49,790 bases of DNA, taken from positions 3,829,557 to 3,879,346 of the forward strand of contig CP070764.1 in assembly GCA_020349245.1 (NCBI GenBank). The letters run 5' to 3'. The notes beneath the pieces were generated by a model that saw only the letters and a list, made by a program, of their open reading frames with translations, was not told the origin of the DNA and searched no databases. This document shows, piece after piece, positions 16,568 to 25,654 of this stretch (position 1 is the stretch's first letter; each line of letters begins with the position of its first letter). A program made the translations under genes and the position numbers. The DNA is from Chloroflexota bacterium (GTDB lineage Bacteria > Chloroflexota > Anaerolineae > Anaerolineales > UBA4823).

Positions 16568-17560
16568 CTAAATTCGCTCATCCACTTCAACAGGGACTGC
16601 CTGCTTTTGCCTGAATAATGTGCGGATTGGTATGCTGTTATCAAATGCGCCCCAGATTCCCAGGACAAGCAAGGGGATGATTTGGAGGATATGGACCATG
16701 ATCGCGTACGCGGTCATGATGATCGGATTGAGTCCAACAACCAAGGATAAGGCACCAACTATCGTTGCCTGGTACAAACCAGGGGTTCCAGGTGCGGATG
16801 GGGGAGCAACAGCCAAGGTTAGCAGTGTGATCGCTACCATCTGTTCAACCGGAAGCAGGATATTCAAACCTAAAAGGACAAGATAACCAAATACAAAAAA
16901 TGCGCCCCAGATCCCAAAAGACAGGATCCAGCCGAATGCCAATTGCTTAGGTCCACCAGCCATCTGCAATCCTGATTTCATATCTGAAATCACGTTTTCG
17001 ATCCTGCGCTGGTCAAAGCGCGGATAACGCGAAAGCTGGATTTGTGTCCAGCTCATGATTTTTTCAGCATAGCGGATAAACAACACCATCAAAACCAAGA
17101 AACCCACTATCAATAACGCATTGATTATCATTGAACCGGATTTAAAGATAATCACATAACCCGTGAATAGGGCGATAAGAAACGCCAGAACCCGCATTAC
17201 TTGTTCCAAAGTTCGTTCAACCAGCATCCCGGAAGTCGCGCTTGAGACAGACATGTTTGAACCACCCCCGGTGATAAGAACTCTTAGAGCGATCTCAGGT
17301 ATGGGCGTTAAGCTATTCACCAGATTGGAAACATTTACCGAGTGGAAAGCGGAAAAGAAGCCTGGCCTGTTGCCCAGGAGATAGCGCCATCGAACAGCCA
17401 ACAAAATATAAGCGATTATAAGCATGCTGATCGCAGCAATCAATAGTTTCCAATCAGCTTTCTGTAAGAGTCCAATCACCTGGTTCAGATCAACAAACCA
17501 GAAAAAGAGCCCACCAATCAAGATCGTTACAGCGATCGCAATAAAGATTCGTTTTTTCAA
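16568..17560 (-). CDS. Flippase-like integral membrane protein (LPG synthase TM / UPF0104 family)
   Basis: A 330-residue polytopic membrane protein with about eight hydrophobic segments. It matches the lysylphosphatidylglycerol-synthase transmembrane region family (AglD/UPF0104). Family hallmarks seen are LAVRWRYLLG near residue 55, a polar VSNLVNSLTPIPE segment and PPSAPGTPGLYQA in the C-terminal half. Such proteins are thought to flip or modify lipid-linked molecules; no soluble aminoacyltransferase domain is attached here. The substrate is unknown. It precedes a clear terminator and follows glmS on the same strand with a gap of about 160 bases. Confidence 0.82.
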   Translation of the reverse strand: MKKRIFIAIAVTILIGGLFFWFVDLNQVIGLLQKADWKLLIAAISMLIIAYILLAVRWRYLLGNRPGFFSAFHSVNVSNLVNSLTPIPEIALRVLITGGGSNMSVSSATSGMLVERTLEQVMRVLAFLIALFTGYVIIFKSGSMIINALLIVGFLVLMVLFIRYAEKIMSWTQIQLSRYPRFDQRRIENVISDMKSGLQMAGGPKQLAFGWILSFGIWGAFFVFGYLVLLGLNILLPVEQMVAITLLTLAVAPPSAPGTPGLYQATIVGALSLVVGLNPIIMTAYAIMVHILQIIPLLVLGIWGAFDNSIPIRTLFRQKQAVPVEVDERI

Positions 17561-17721
17561 TTTTCTTCCTTATTAATTTCAGTAAAAGCTTTTAGATTCG
17601 CAAAGCAGTTGCTGATTATAAGCCAACATTGAATAAAAGAATCAACCTGGATGCATTTCTAACACATTTTTCATAATGGCTTAGAAAGCATCTACCTTCA
17701 AGACTCAATCATCAAAATTTT

Positions 17722-19563
17722 TTATTCAACTGTGACAGACTTGGCCAGGTTTCTTGGTTGATCAACATCCAATCCCCTTAATGCAGCAATATGATAAGCG
17801 AGCAACTGCAGGGGGATCACCGTTGTAACAGGGCTGAGCATCCAGGGTGTAGGGGGCACCCAAAGGACGTGATCCGCTATGGTAGGAATCACTTCATCGC
17901 CTTCTGTTGCCACGGCAATCACTATTCCCCCACGTGCTTTTGCCTGTTCTATCTGGCTGAACATTTTTCCATACCAAGGATCGCGGGGGGCAATCACAAC
18001 GATGGGCATGTCTTCGTCGATCAAGGCGATTGGACCGTGTTTCATCTCGCCTGCTGGATAACCTTCGGCATGGATGTATGAGATTTCCTTGAGTTTTAAT
18101 GCTCCCTCGTAAGCCGTGGGCATATTAATGCCGCGACCCAAGTAGAGACAGTGAGAGAAATCCTTTAATTCCCAGGCGATCTCCTGAACTTCAGCTTCTC
18201 TATCCAGACAGCGTCCTGCCAAGTCAGGGATTAACCGCAAATCCGCGACGAGAGCGCGCCGTTCATTACTTTCGAGAGTGCCCCGCAGGTCAGCCAATAA
18301 GATAGCCAACATGTACAAATCAACTAGGGGAGCAGTATACGCTTTGGTCGAGGCAACTCCAATTTCCGGGCCTGTCTGCATCGAGATGTACCCATCGGAG
18401 ATGCGCATCGCTTGTGATCCGATCACGTTTACAATCGACCATAGGATTGCATTCTTTTGTTTCGCTTCTTCCATAGCCGCCAGCGTATCGGCCGTTTCCC
18501 CCGATTGGCTGATCGCCAAAACGGCGGAATTTTCATCCAGGATGGGATTGCGATAGCGAAACTCAGAAGCGATATCTACTTCAACTGGAAGGCGAGCGAT
18601 ATGTTCGATCAAGGTTTTACCCACCATGCCAGCATGGGAAGCAGTCCCGCAAGCGGTGATAAACATTTTATTTATTCGCTGAGCTACGGGGGGTGCTAAA
18701 TTGAGCTGTGGGAGAAAAACTCGTCCATTATCGAAGTCAACTCTCCCTGCAATGGTATCGGTCAGCGAACGCACCTGTTCATGCATTTCTTTGTGCATAA
18801 AGTGACGGTATTCACCCTTCTCTGCAGCGACAGGATCCCAGGGCACTGTTTGTTTGTTGTAGGAAACTGGTTTTCCATCCAAGGTCAAGACCTGCAATCC
18901 ATCCTGCTGCACCACGCCTATCTGACCCGACTCAAGGAATACCATTTGGCGAGTATGTTCCAGAATAGCTGGCATATCAGAAGCAATAAACATCTCTCCT
19001 TCTCCGAATCCAACCACGACCCCCCCAGCGTTACCAATCCTGGCAGTCACAATCTTATCGGTTTCCTTGGTGGAGAAGAGAACTACCCCGTGGGCGCCCT
19101 TTAAATGAGAGAGGGTTTTTTGGGCTGCTTCAACAAAGCTCATTTCGAGAGAAAGGTAGCGATCCACGAGCTGTACAATCACCTCTGTATCCGTGTCAGA
19201 ATTGAATTCAACTCCTTCTGCGCTCAATTCCTCACGTAGTTCCTGATAATTTTCCACAATACCGTTATGCGCCAATACAACCGTACCGCTTGTGCCGACA
19301 TGGGGGTGCGCATTTCTGGCACTTGGTTCTCCGTGTGTCGCCCAGCGGGTATGACCAATCCCAATCTGCCCATGTAATGGCTCCTCATCCACCAGGGCAA
19401 TTAACTTATCCAATTTCCCCTCATCTCGGCGGATTTCTATTTTATCCCCCTCAAGCACAGCTATCCCGGCTGAATCGTAACCGCGGTATTCTAGCCGTCG
19501 CAACCCATCCAGGATGATCGGTGTGGCATCCTGGGGTCCAATATAACCAACAATTCCACACAT
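17722..19563 (-). CDS. glmS: Glutamine-fructose-6-phosphate aminotransferase (isomerising)
   Basis: This 613-residue enzyme makes glucosamine-6-phosphate from fructose-6-phosphate and glutamine, the first step to UDP-GlcNAc for the wall. The N-terminal glutaminase begins MCGIVGYIG with the catalytic Cys2, and includes RRLEYRGYDSAG, GHTRWATHG and NGIVENYQ. Two SIS sugar-isomerase domains follow (TACGTASHAG, then LYLGRGINMPTAYEGALKLKE). The C-terminus ends LAKSVTVE as usual. The ATG has GGAGGG about six bases ahead. It is divergent from mreB across a long gap. The gap does not look like the glmS ribozyme, so regulation by that route is not supported. Confidence 0.97.
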   Translation of the reverse strand: MCGIVGYIGPQDATPIILDGLRRLEYRGYDSAGIAVLEGDKIEIRRDEGKLDKLIALVDEEPLHGQIGIGHTRWATHGEPSARNAHPHVGTSGTVVLAHNGIVENYQELREELSAEGVEFNSDTDTEVIVQLVDRYLSLEMSFVEAAQKTLSHLKGAHGVVLFSTKETDKIVTARIGNAGGVVVGFGEGEMFIASDMPAILEHTRQMVFLESGQIGVVQQDGLQVLTLDGKPVSYNKQTVPWDPVAAEKGEYRHFMHKEMHEQVRSLTDTIAGRVDFDNGRVFLPQLNLAPPVAQRINKMFITACGTASHAGMVGKTLIEHIARLPVEVDIASEFRYRNPILDENSAVLAISQSGETADTLAAMEEAKQKNAILWSIVNVIGSQAMRISDGYISMQTGPEIGVASTKAYTAPLVDLYMLAILLADLRGTLESNERRALVADLRLIPDLAGRCLDREAEVQEIAWELKDFSHCLYLGRGINMPTAYEGALKLKEISYIHAEGYPAGEMKHGPIALIDEDMPIVVIAPRDPWYGKMFSQIEQAKARGGIVIAVATEGDEVIPTIADHVLWVPPTPWMLSPVTTVIPLQLLAYHIAALRGLDVDQPRNLAKSVTVE

Positions 19564-19891
19564 GGGATCCCTCCAGATTATGATTTATCCAGTAGAGTAT
19601 TCAAGGTGCAGAGCTGGTTAACGTATCGTTTACCGTCTTTGCACATCTCTCTCGGATATTATTGTCACCCCTCGCATTTTTGCCCGTGCAGTCACCCACC
19701 CGGTTTTGTTGCAAGGTTTAGATTGGAGGGAGAGTATATGGGCTGTGACCTACCCAGAGGGCTTCCGCTGATCTGTCGATTTTCTCTCAGGGTATATGCC
19801 TTCCTGAGATTAACCCGGATTTGACACCGGGAACCCTCATCCTCGTTTACTCAAACCGCCTGGAAACTAATCGAAACCCCAGTACTCAAGT

Positions 19892-19953
19892 AAAAAAATG
19901 GGCGTATCTGCTCGATTTGCCTGCAGGTTTTGAGTCCTTGCGCTATACGTCCC
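19892..19953 (-). terminator. Terminator-like structure, possible end of a short RNA
   Basis: On the minus strand GGG-A-CGTAT (19945-19953) pairs with ATACG-CCC (19900-19907), leaving one bulged base. It is followed by A and then seven T (19892-19898). A TATAAT (20011-20016, minus) lies about 110 bases upstream of this end. The two could therefore bound a small RNA of roughly 110 bases, but no -35 is visible. It could instead attenuate a long glmS leader. Confidence 0.45.
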
Positions 19954-20094
19954 TCTAAATGTTCGCTGATAATTTCCCCTGGACACCTCCATCATGCTAT
20001 TCGGGGCCTAATTATACAACTAATTGGTGAAAATATCCTGAAATGCAGGATCGGTCGCCCAAATTCTTATGAAAGTAAGGTTTAAACCGTTCGA

Positions 20095-20103
20095 TGGTAT
20101 AAT
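20095..20103 (+). promoter_or_regulatory. Extended -10 promoter for mreB
   Basis: TGGTATAAT, a perfect extended -10 element; there is no good -35. It predicts a start near 20110 and a leader of about 80 bases ahead of mreB. Confidence 0.6.
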
Positions 20104-20192
20104 CGCGCTGAATTTGCAGGTGTGTGAGGAGCATGATTTCGTCCAAGGGATAGAAATGGCACCTACAAATCCTAAACCAAAGGAGCCCCAAT

Positions 20193-21260
20193 TTGGCTTT
20201 CAATCCCCTTAACTGGCTGCTGGGGTTTTTTTCACTCGACATCGGCATAGATTTGGGCACTGCTAACACACTGGTCAGCGTGCGTGGAAAGGGCATCGTC
20301 ATCCGAGAACCATCCTGGGTTGCGATCGATAAGCGCACTCGAGAACCCAAGGCCATCGGTGCAGAAGCCAAAGAGATGGTTGGCAGGACTCCTGCGAATA
20401 TCATTGCCGTGCGTCCCTTGAGGGATGGTGTGATCTCTGAGTTTGAGATCACGGAAGCCATGCTGGAGTATTTCATTGGAAAAGCACACCAGCAAAGCAT
20501 CGTACCGGTTCCCCGCCCCCGGGTGGTTGTCGGTATACCCTCTGGAGTGACCGAGGTCGAAAAAAGAGCTGTCTATGATGCAGCCATGTCTGCTGGTGCA
20601 CGAGAAGTTGGATTAATCGAAGAGCCTGTGGCCGCAGCGCTAGGAGCGGGACTGCCGGTATCTGAAATTCGCGGTAGCATGATCGTCGATATCGGCGGTG
20701 GCACAACCGAAGTTGCTACTTTATCGATGGGTGGCGTTGTCATCTCGAGGTCATTGCGGGTAGCCGGAGATGAGATGGATGAGGATATCGTCCAGTATAT
20801 GCGCAATAAGTACAATCTCCTGATCGGTGAGCGGATGGCCGAACAATCCAAAATCGCAATTGGATCGGCTTACCATTTACCCGAAGAAATGACCCTCACC
20901 CTGCGTGGCAGAAACCTGGTCACGGGTTTGCCGGAAGCTGTTGAAGTGTCATCGGTTGAAATACGTGAAGCGATCTCTGGCTCCGTCCTGACAGTAATTG
21001 ATACCATCAAGGATGCTCTGGATGAGTGCCCGCCGGAGATCGTGGCTGATTTGATGGAATCTGGCATCACCCTGGCTGGTGGTGGCTCGCAACTGCGCGG
21101 CTTGGACCGGCGCTTATCCGATGAACTGCATATTCGCGTTTGGGTCGCAGAAGATCCGATGACTTGTGTAGTCCGTGGAGCCAGCATGATTTTAGAGGAT
21201 TATGAACACCTGGCACAATTTTTGGTAGGATTAGAGCGCGGCAGCACACAACACGTCTAA
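20193..21260 (+). CDS. mreB: Rod shape-determining protein MreB
   Basis: A 355-residue bacterial actin that forms membrane-bound filaments and guides lateral wall synthesis. The N-terminal hydrophobic LNWLLGFFSLD probably helps membrane binding. Phosphate-1 is IGIDLGTANTLV, phosphate-2 is IVDIGGGTTEVA, and the adenosine motif is ITLAGGGSQLRGLDRR. Length is normal. The start codon is TTG with AAAGGAG seven bases upstream (20179-20185). It opens an operon with mreC, mreD and PBP2. The first residues fit an MreB rather than DnaK or FtsA. Confidence 0.96.
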   Translation: MAFNPLNWLLGFFSLDIGIDLGTANTLVSVRGKGIVIREPSWVAIDKRTREPKAIGAEAKEMVGRTPANIIAVRPLRDGVISEFEITEAMLEYFIGKAHQQSIVPVPRPRVVVGIPSGVTEVEKRAVYDAAMSAGAREVGLIEEPVAAALGAGLPVSEIRGSMIVDIGGGTTEVATLSMGGVVISRSLRVAGDEMDEDIVQYMRNKYNLLIGERMAEQSKIAIGSAYHLPEEMTLTLRGRNLVTGLPEAVEVSSVEIREAISGSVLTVIDTIKDALDECPPEIVADLMESGITLAGGGSQLRGLDRRLSDELHIRVWVAEDPMTCVVRGASMILEDYEHLAQFLVGLERGSTQHV

Positions 21261-21272
21261 AATCGATCTTCA

Positions 21273-22115
21273 ATGAATTTACCTCGTTCCTTTCAAACCG
21301 CCGCCCTGGCGATATTTGTTGTTGGTATCCTCCTCCTGGCTTTAGGTGGCTATCTCACGCCGCTTTCCCAGATTGCTTTTTCACCCTTCATTTCTGCTCA
21401 AACGTGGTTATCCAGCCGATATCTCGCGATCCGCGATTTCATGACCGCGCCGCGAGATGTCGCCCGGCTTACACAAATTAACGAACAGCTTGAAGCCGAG
21501 ATATCCCGTCTGCAATCCCAAATCATTGAGCTGCAGCAGCAAAATTCCGAACTCCAGGTCCTATCTGCATTATTGGATTTTGCCCGAACTCACGCAGAAA
21601 ACGAGTACATCACTGCTGCTGTGATTGGTCGGGATATCAGCCCCTTCATGCATTATGTGATCATCAATCGTGGCTCCGATGATGGTCTCCGGCGCGGCAT
21701 GCCGGTGGTCTCATCACAGGGGTTGGTCGGCAGGGTAGCCGCGGTTACTGCTGACGGCGCGCGGGTACAGTTAATATCTGATCCCGGCACCGCCATCAAT
21801 GTCCGCATTCAGCCCTCCGGAACTGAAGGTTTGCTCCAAGGTTCAATCACTGGTGATATCACCGTTGAAGCTATTGCCCAGGACGCCTCAATCCAAAATG
21901 GCGATCTCGTCCTCACTTCGGGGTTAGGAGGGAATTATCCACCAGACATGTTGATTGGACAGGTCAGCGGTGTCAGGCAGAGACCTGTGGAACTCTTTCA
22001 AACTGCAACGGTTGAGCCTGTAGTTGATTTTGCTAGCCTGGAAATCGTGCTGGTGATTGTTAATTTTCAACCCGTTAATATCGCCCCCCTAATTCCATCA
22101 CCGGGCGGTGAATAA
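21273..22115 (+). CDS. mreC: Rod shape-determining protein MreC
   Basis: A 280-residue protein with one N-terminal membrane helix (about residues 9-30), then a coiled coil (TQINEQLEAEISRLQSQIIE). The beta-rich MreC domain follows, with AAVIGRDISPFMHYVIINRG and GMPVVSSQGLVGRV. It links MreB inside to the wall machinery outside and activates PBP2-RodA. The C-terminus is proline-rich and short. It starts 12 bases after mreB. Confidence 0.92.
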   Translation: MNLPRSFQTAALAIFVVGILLLALGGYLTPLSQIAFSPFISAQTWLSSRYLAIRDFMTAPRDVARLTQINEQLEAEISRLQSQIIELQQQNSELQVLSALLDFARTHAENEYITAAVIGRDISPFMHYVIINRGSDDGLRRGMPVVSSQGLVGRVAAVTADGARVQLISDPGTAINVRIQPSGTEGLLQGSITGDITVEAIAQDASIQNGDLVLTSGLGGNYPPDMLIGQVSGVRQRPVELFQTATVEPVVDFASLEIVLVIVNFQPVNIAPLIPSPGGE

Positions 22116-22181
22116 ATATAACATTGGCAAAAAATTAATAACCTGTGAATACCGATAGCGAAGACATTTTGATAGTGTAGA

Positions 22182-22682
22182 ATGGCAATTCTTCTGGCAC
22201 TTCCGATCCTGGGTTTGATGGTGGTCGTCCAGTCAGCTGTTTTCAGCCAAATTCACTTGCTGAATGGCACGGTCGACCTAGTCTTGCTCTTTGTTGTTGC
22301 CTGGTCAGTCCAGGAAAGGGTTACAACTGCCTGGCATTGGGGCCTCATTGCCGGACTGCTAGCCAGTCTAGGGACCGCAATCACACCTTTGGCGATCATT
22401 CCCGGTTATGTTCTGGTTACGGGAGTTGCCATTTACATGCGGCGAATTTTTTGGCAAAGACCACTTCTGGCAATGATAACCGCCACCCTCTTTGCCACAT
22501 TGATCACTCATGCAGTTACTTTAGCCGCGTTGCTTATTAATGGTACACCAATTCCGCTCCTTGAGGCATTTTATATGATAACCCTGCCAAGTGCATTACT
22601 CAACTTGCTGCTCGCGGTTCCCATATATGCATTACTCGGTGATTTGGCGAACTGGCTGTATCCAGAACCAATTGAAATGTGA
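22182..22682 (+). CDS. mreD: Rod shape-determining protein MreD
   Basis: A 166-residue, highly hydrophobic protein with about five membrane segments, the usual form of MreD, which partners MreC and PBP2. Sequence conservation in MreD is low, so the call rests on size, hydropathy, N-terminal features (QIHLLNGTVDLVLLFVVAW) and position between mreC and PBP2. A stop codon directly precedes the frame, so ATG 22182 is the only sensible start; no good ribosome binding site is seen. Confidence 0.85.
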   Translation: MAILLALPILGLMVVVQSAVFSQIHLLNGTVDLVLLFVVAWSVQERVTTAWHWGLIAGLLASLGTAITPLAIIPGYVLVTGVAIYMRRIFWQRPLLAMITATLFATLITHAVTLAALLINGTPIPLLEAFYMITLPSALLNLLLAVPIYALLGDLANWLYPEPIEM

Positions 22683-22754
22683 CATATCCAGGATTGAAAT
22701 AAGGTATATTTATATAAAATGCTGGTATAAATTAATGGGTATTGCGAGATACAA

Positions 22755-24839
22755 ATGAACGGCAGTGCGAATCTTACCAACCAAATTCAACTTTCGAGGA
22801 TCATCATCTTTGGCATCGCCATCATTGGTGTGTTTATAATTTATTTAGGACGTTTGTTCTCTCTGCAGGTTCTTGAAAATTCCGATTGGGTCGCTCAAGC
22901 AGAAGAAAATCGGATCAGTGAAATCAACTTACCCACCCAACGGGGGATTATTTTCGATCGCAACGGATATATCTTAGCCCAGAATATCCCGTCCTATAAC
23001 ATTGTCATCACGCCAGCAAACTTGCCTGATGATTTAGGCGAAATCCAAGAGATCTTTCGCAAATTGAGCGGGATGATCAACGTTCCGATTAACCTCAATG
23101 AAGTTTCAGATGAAAATCCTTATGTCCCCTGCCTGTCAGAGCATGGGATCGCCCAGATCGTCGATTATGGTGAAACAACCGCTCCATATACTCCTGTCAG
23201 AATCATCTGCAATATTGACCGTACATCAGCCATGATCATAAAGGAAAATGCGGTTGATTTACCTGGTGTTGATATCGAGATCGAATCGGTTCGGGATTAT
23301 CCCACCGGATCTCTGACGGCGGATATCATCGGCTTCCTTGGTCCAATTTCTGCAGCGGAGGAACAATATTATCTCGACCGCAATTTTGTCCCCAACCGGG
23401 ATAAAGTCGGGTATGCGGGAGTCGAGCGATATTTTCAAAGTATCCTCAGCGGAAGAAATGGGAAGCGAGTGGTCGAAGTGGACGTAGGTGGACAAGTCCT
23501 GCGCGATTTAGTTCCACCGACTGATCCAACACCTGGATTAAATTTGAGTTTGACCATTGATTCTAGATTACAGAGTGCAGCCGAATCAATACTCGTGCGT
23601 GAGATCGACGAGTGGAATACCTATTTTGGGGAAATACGAATGAACAGCGGGGTCGTGATTGCTTTGAATCCAAAAACCGGGGAGATCCTGGCAATGGTTT
23701 CTTATCCGAGCTACGAGAATAACCGGATGGCCCGAGTTATCCCGCAATATTATTTCGAGCAGCTCTCGCTGGATCCGCGCAACCCGATGCTAAACCATGC
23801 GGTCGGGGATGAACTTCCTGCCGGTTCAGTATTCAAACTGGTGACTGCGGTTGGTGCGCTTAACGAAGGAGTTGTTACACCGGAACAGGTGATTGAGGCA
23901 CCCCCGAAAATTATCGTCGACGTAAAATATTCCGCCAATGAACTGAACCCCCGTCCCCAGGAGTTCGTCGATTGGAATGAAGCTGGTTTCGGAGAAATTG
24001 ATTTCGTCAACGGACTCGCAAACTCCAGCAACGTATATTTCTACAAGCTCGGAGGCGGCTTTGAAGACGAGGTACCAGAAGGCCTTGGTATTTGTCGCCT
24101 CGGTACCTACGCCCGTGCTCTGGGTTATGGGAATTATCCTGATATTGAACTACCGCTCGTTGAAGATGGTCTCATTCCTGATCCAACCTGGAAACGAATC
24201 AATCAAGGCGAAAACTGGTCAAGTGGTGATACGTATATTGCCAGCGTCGGTCAGGGTTTTATCATCGCCACACCACTCCAGGTGCTTTTATCTGCAGCCA
24301 CGATCGCCAATGATGGAGAATTGATGCGCCCTACCATACTCGGAGAAATTGAAGATAGCGATGGCAATATCATCAAATCATTCATCCCGGATCCAGTCTG
24401 GGATATTACCACCGAGCCATTGATCGACGTCTTCAATGATCCCAGCAGTCCGGGGGGATGCGAAAGTAAACTCACCGGAGAAAAGACAACGGTAGAACCC
24501 TGGGTGATTGATAAGGTTCAAGAAGGCATGCGCCAGGCAGTATTAAACGGTACCCTGACAGACGAGTTCGAGAATGTAAATATCTCGGTCGCTGGAAAAA
24601 CTGGCACTGCTGAATATTGTGACAAGTATGCAAATGAAAAAAATCTGTGCATCCCGGGAAATTGGCCAACTCACGCTTGGACTACTGCCTACGCACCTTA
24701 CGAAGACCCGGAAATCGCAGTCATCGCCTTCGTATATAATGGCGGTGAGGGTGCCTCGGTTGCCGGGCCGATTGTGCGCCAGTTTTTAGAGGCATACTTC
24801 GAAATAAAAGCTGGCGATACCGCTGCTCAAAATCCCTAG
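22755..24839 (+). CDS. mrdA: Penicillin-binding protein 2 (peptidoglycan transpeptidase)
   Basis: A 694-residue class B PBP that cross-links peptidoglycan during elongation, together with RodA. One N-terminal membrane helix (about residues 14-36) is followed by the pedestal/dimerisation domain (LPTQRGIIFDRNGYILAQN). The transpeptidase has the nucleophile motif SVFK at about residue 358, SSN at about 425 and KTGTAEY at about 615. The C-terminus is short. A possible extended -10 (TGGTATAAA, 22723-22731) lies just upstream, so it may also be transcribed independently of mreBCD. Confidence 0.94.
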   Translation: MNGSANLTNQIQLSRIIIFGIAIIGVFIIYLGRLFSLQVLENSDWVAQAEENRISEINLPTQRGIIFDRNGYILAQNIPSYNIVITPANLPDDLGEIQEIFRKLSGMINVPINLNEVSDENPYVPCLSEHGIAQIVDYGETTAPYTPVRIICNIDRTSAMIIKENAVDLPGVDIEIESVRDYPTGSLTADIIGFLGPISAAEEQYYLDRNFVPNRDKVGYAGVERYFQSILSGRNGKRVVEVDVGGQVLRDLVPPTDPTPGLNLSLTIDSRLQSAAESILVREIDEWNTYFGEIRMNSGVVIALNPKTGEILAMVSYPSYENNRMARVIPQYYFEQLSLDPRNPMLNHAVGDELPAGSVFKLVTAVGALNEGVVTPEQVIEAPPKIIVDVKYSANELNPRPQEFVDWNEAGFGEIDFVNGLANSSNVYFYKLGGGFEDEVPEGLGICRLGTYARALGYGNYPDIELPLVEDGLIPDPTWKRINQGENWSSGDTYIASVGQGFIIATPLQVLLSAATIANDGELMRPTILGEIEDSDGNIIKSFIPDPVWDITTEPLIDVFNDPSSPGGCESKLTGEKTTVEPWVIDKVQEGMRQAVLNGTLTDEFENVNISVAGKTGTAEYCDKYANEKNLCIPGNWPTHAWTTAYAPYEDPEIAVIAFVYNGGEGASVAGPIVRQFLEAYFEIKAGDTAAQNP

Positions 24840-24846
24840 TAGAACA

Positions 24847-24855
24847 TGCTATAAT
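24847..24855 (+). promoter_or_regulatory. Extended -10 promoter for minCDE-rodA
   Basis: TGCTATAAT, a perfect extended -10 element, begins eight bases after the PBP2 stop. Start predicted near 24862. It would give the min genes and rodA their own transcription. Confidence 0.6.
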
Positions 24856-24899
24856 CAATCGTAAATTTCATTTTGGGTCCGGATTATCGGTGAATTTGC

Positions 24900-25598
24900 T
24901 TGGTCCGACCACGAAAAAAAACTATGGATGATCGCGCCAAGGTACAAATTAAGGGTATCCGCGAGGGGTTGTTGATCTCCGTTCGTGATGATGATTGGCC
25001 ATCCGCCAAAGCCACATTGCAGGAACAAATCAAGGAACAAGCCGATTTTCTTCGCGGTGGAAAATTAATCCTGGATGTAGGCAACCAAGTAATCCGCGCA
25101 GCGGAATTAGGCCAGCTCCGGGACATGCTCACAGATGATGGACTCTCCTTGTGGGCAGTGCTGAGTAATTCCCCGGTTACTGAGCAGAACGCCCAACTGC
25201 TAGGGTTGGCTACCCGCATTAGCAAACCCACGCCTGAGCGAAAGGTTCAAACCATCGAAACAGCTCTTACCGGTGAAGAAGCTGTGCTTGTGCGCAGAAC
25301 CTTGCGATCCGGCTTCAGTTTGCAGTATTTTGGTCATGTAATTGTGATAGGCGATGTAAATCCAGGAAGCGAGATTATTGCTGGTGGAGATGTGATCGTC
25401 TGGGGGCATTTAAGGGGCATGGTGCATGCCGGTGCTGAAGGAAACCAGGATGCTGTGGTATGTGCAATGGACCTTTCACCAACCCAGTTGCGCATCGCCG
25501 ACCATATCGCCACAACACCAAAAAACATTGGAAATTCACAACCAGAAATGGCCCGAATTATTGATGGCCAGGTTGTGGCACTCCCCTGGCAGCCGTAA
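24900..25598 (+). CDS. minC: Septum site-determining protein MinC
   Basis: A 232-residue division inhibitor that blocks FtsZ assembly away from midcell when recruited by MinD. The N-terminal FtsZ-binding domain covers about residues 9-105. The C-terminal beta-helix is clear (SLQYFGHVIVIGDVNPGSEI, AGGDVIVWGHLRGMVHAGA). Two starts are possible: TTG at 24900 or ATG at 24924; the latter begins MDDRAKVQIKG, closer to other MinC N-termini. Neither has a strong ribosome binding site. It heads minC-minD-minE-rodA. Confidence 0.93.
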   Translation: MVRPRKKTMDDRAKVQIKGIREGLLISVRDDDWPSAKATLQEQIKEQADFLRGGKLILDVGNQVIRAAELGQLRDMLTDDGLSLWAVLSNSPVTEQNAQLLGLATRISKPTPERKVQTIETALTGEEAVLVRRTLRSGFSLQYFGHVIVIGDVNPGSEIIAGGDVIVWGHLRGMVHAGAEGNQDAVVCAMDLSPTQLRIADHIATTPKNIGNSQPEMARIIDGQVVALPWQP

Positions 25599-25654
25599 AT
25601 GAAATAATCTAATTGTGTGAGGAATGCTTTCTAAATTGACACTGGGGATGATAA

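Larger units (their letters stand above)
19564..20192. other. 629-bp gene-free region between glmS and mreB
   Basis: No credible reading frame. Two adjacent hairpins lie at 19785-19831: TCTCAGG/CCTGAGA and CCCGG/CCGGG. A minus-strand terminator-like element is at 19892-19953, a minus -10 at 20011-20016 and the mreB promoter at 20095-20103. The rest is unassigned. I compared it by eye with RNase P RNA, tmRNA, SRP RNA, 6S RNA and the glmS ribozyme and could not match any of them. Confidence 0.5.

Noticed and set aside
19564..20192. glmS ribozyme, RNase P RNA, tmRNA, SRP or 6S RNA in the glmS-mreB gap
   Set aside because: None of the conserved core strings or the expected folds of these RNAs could be found on either strand.
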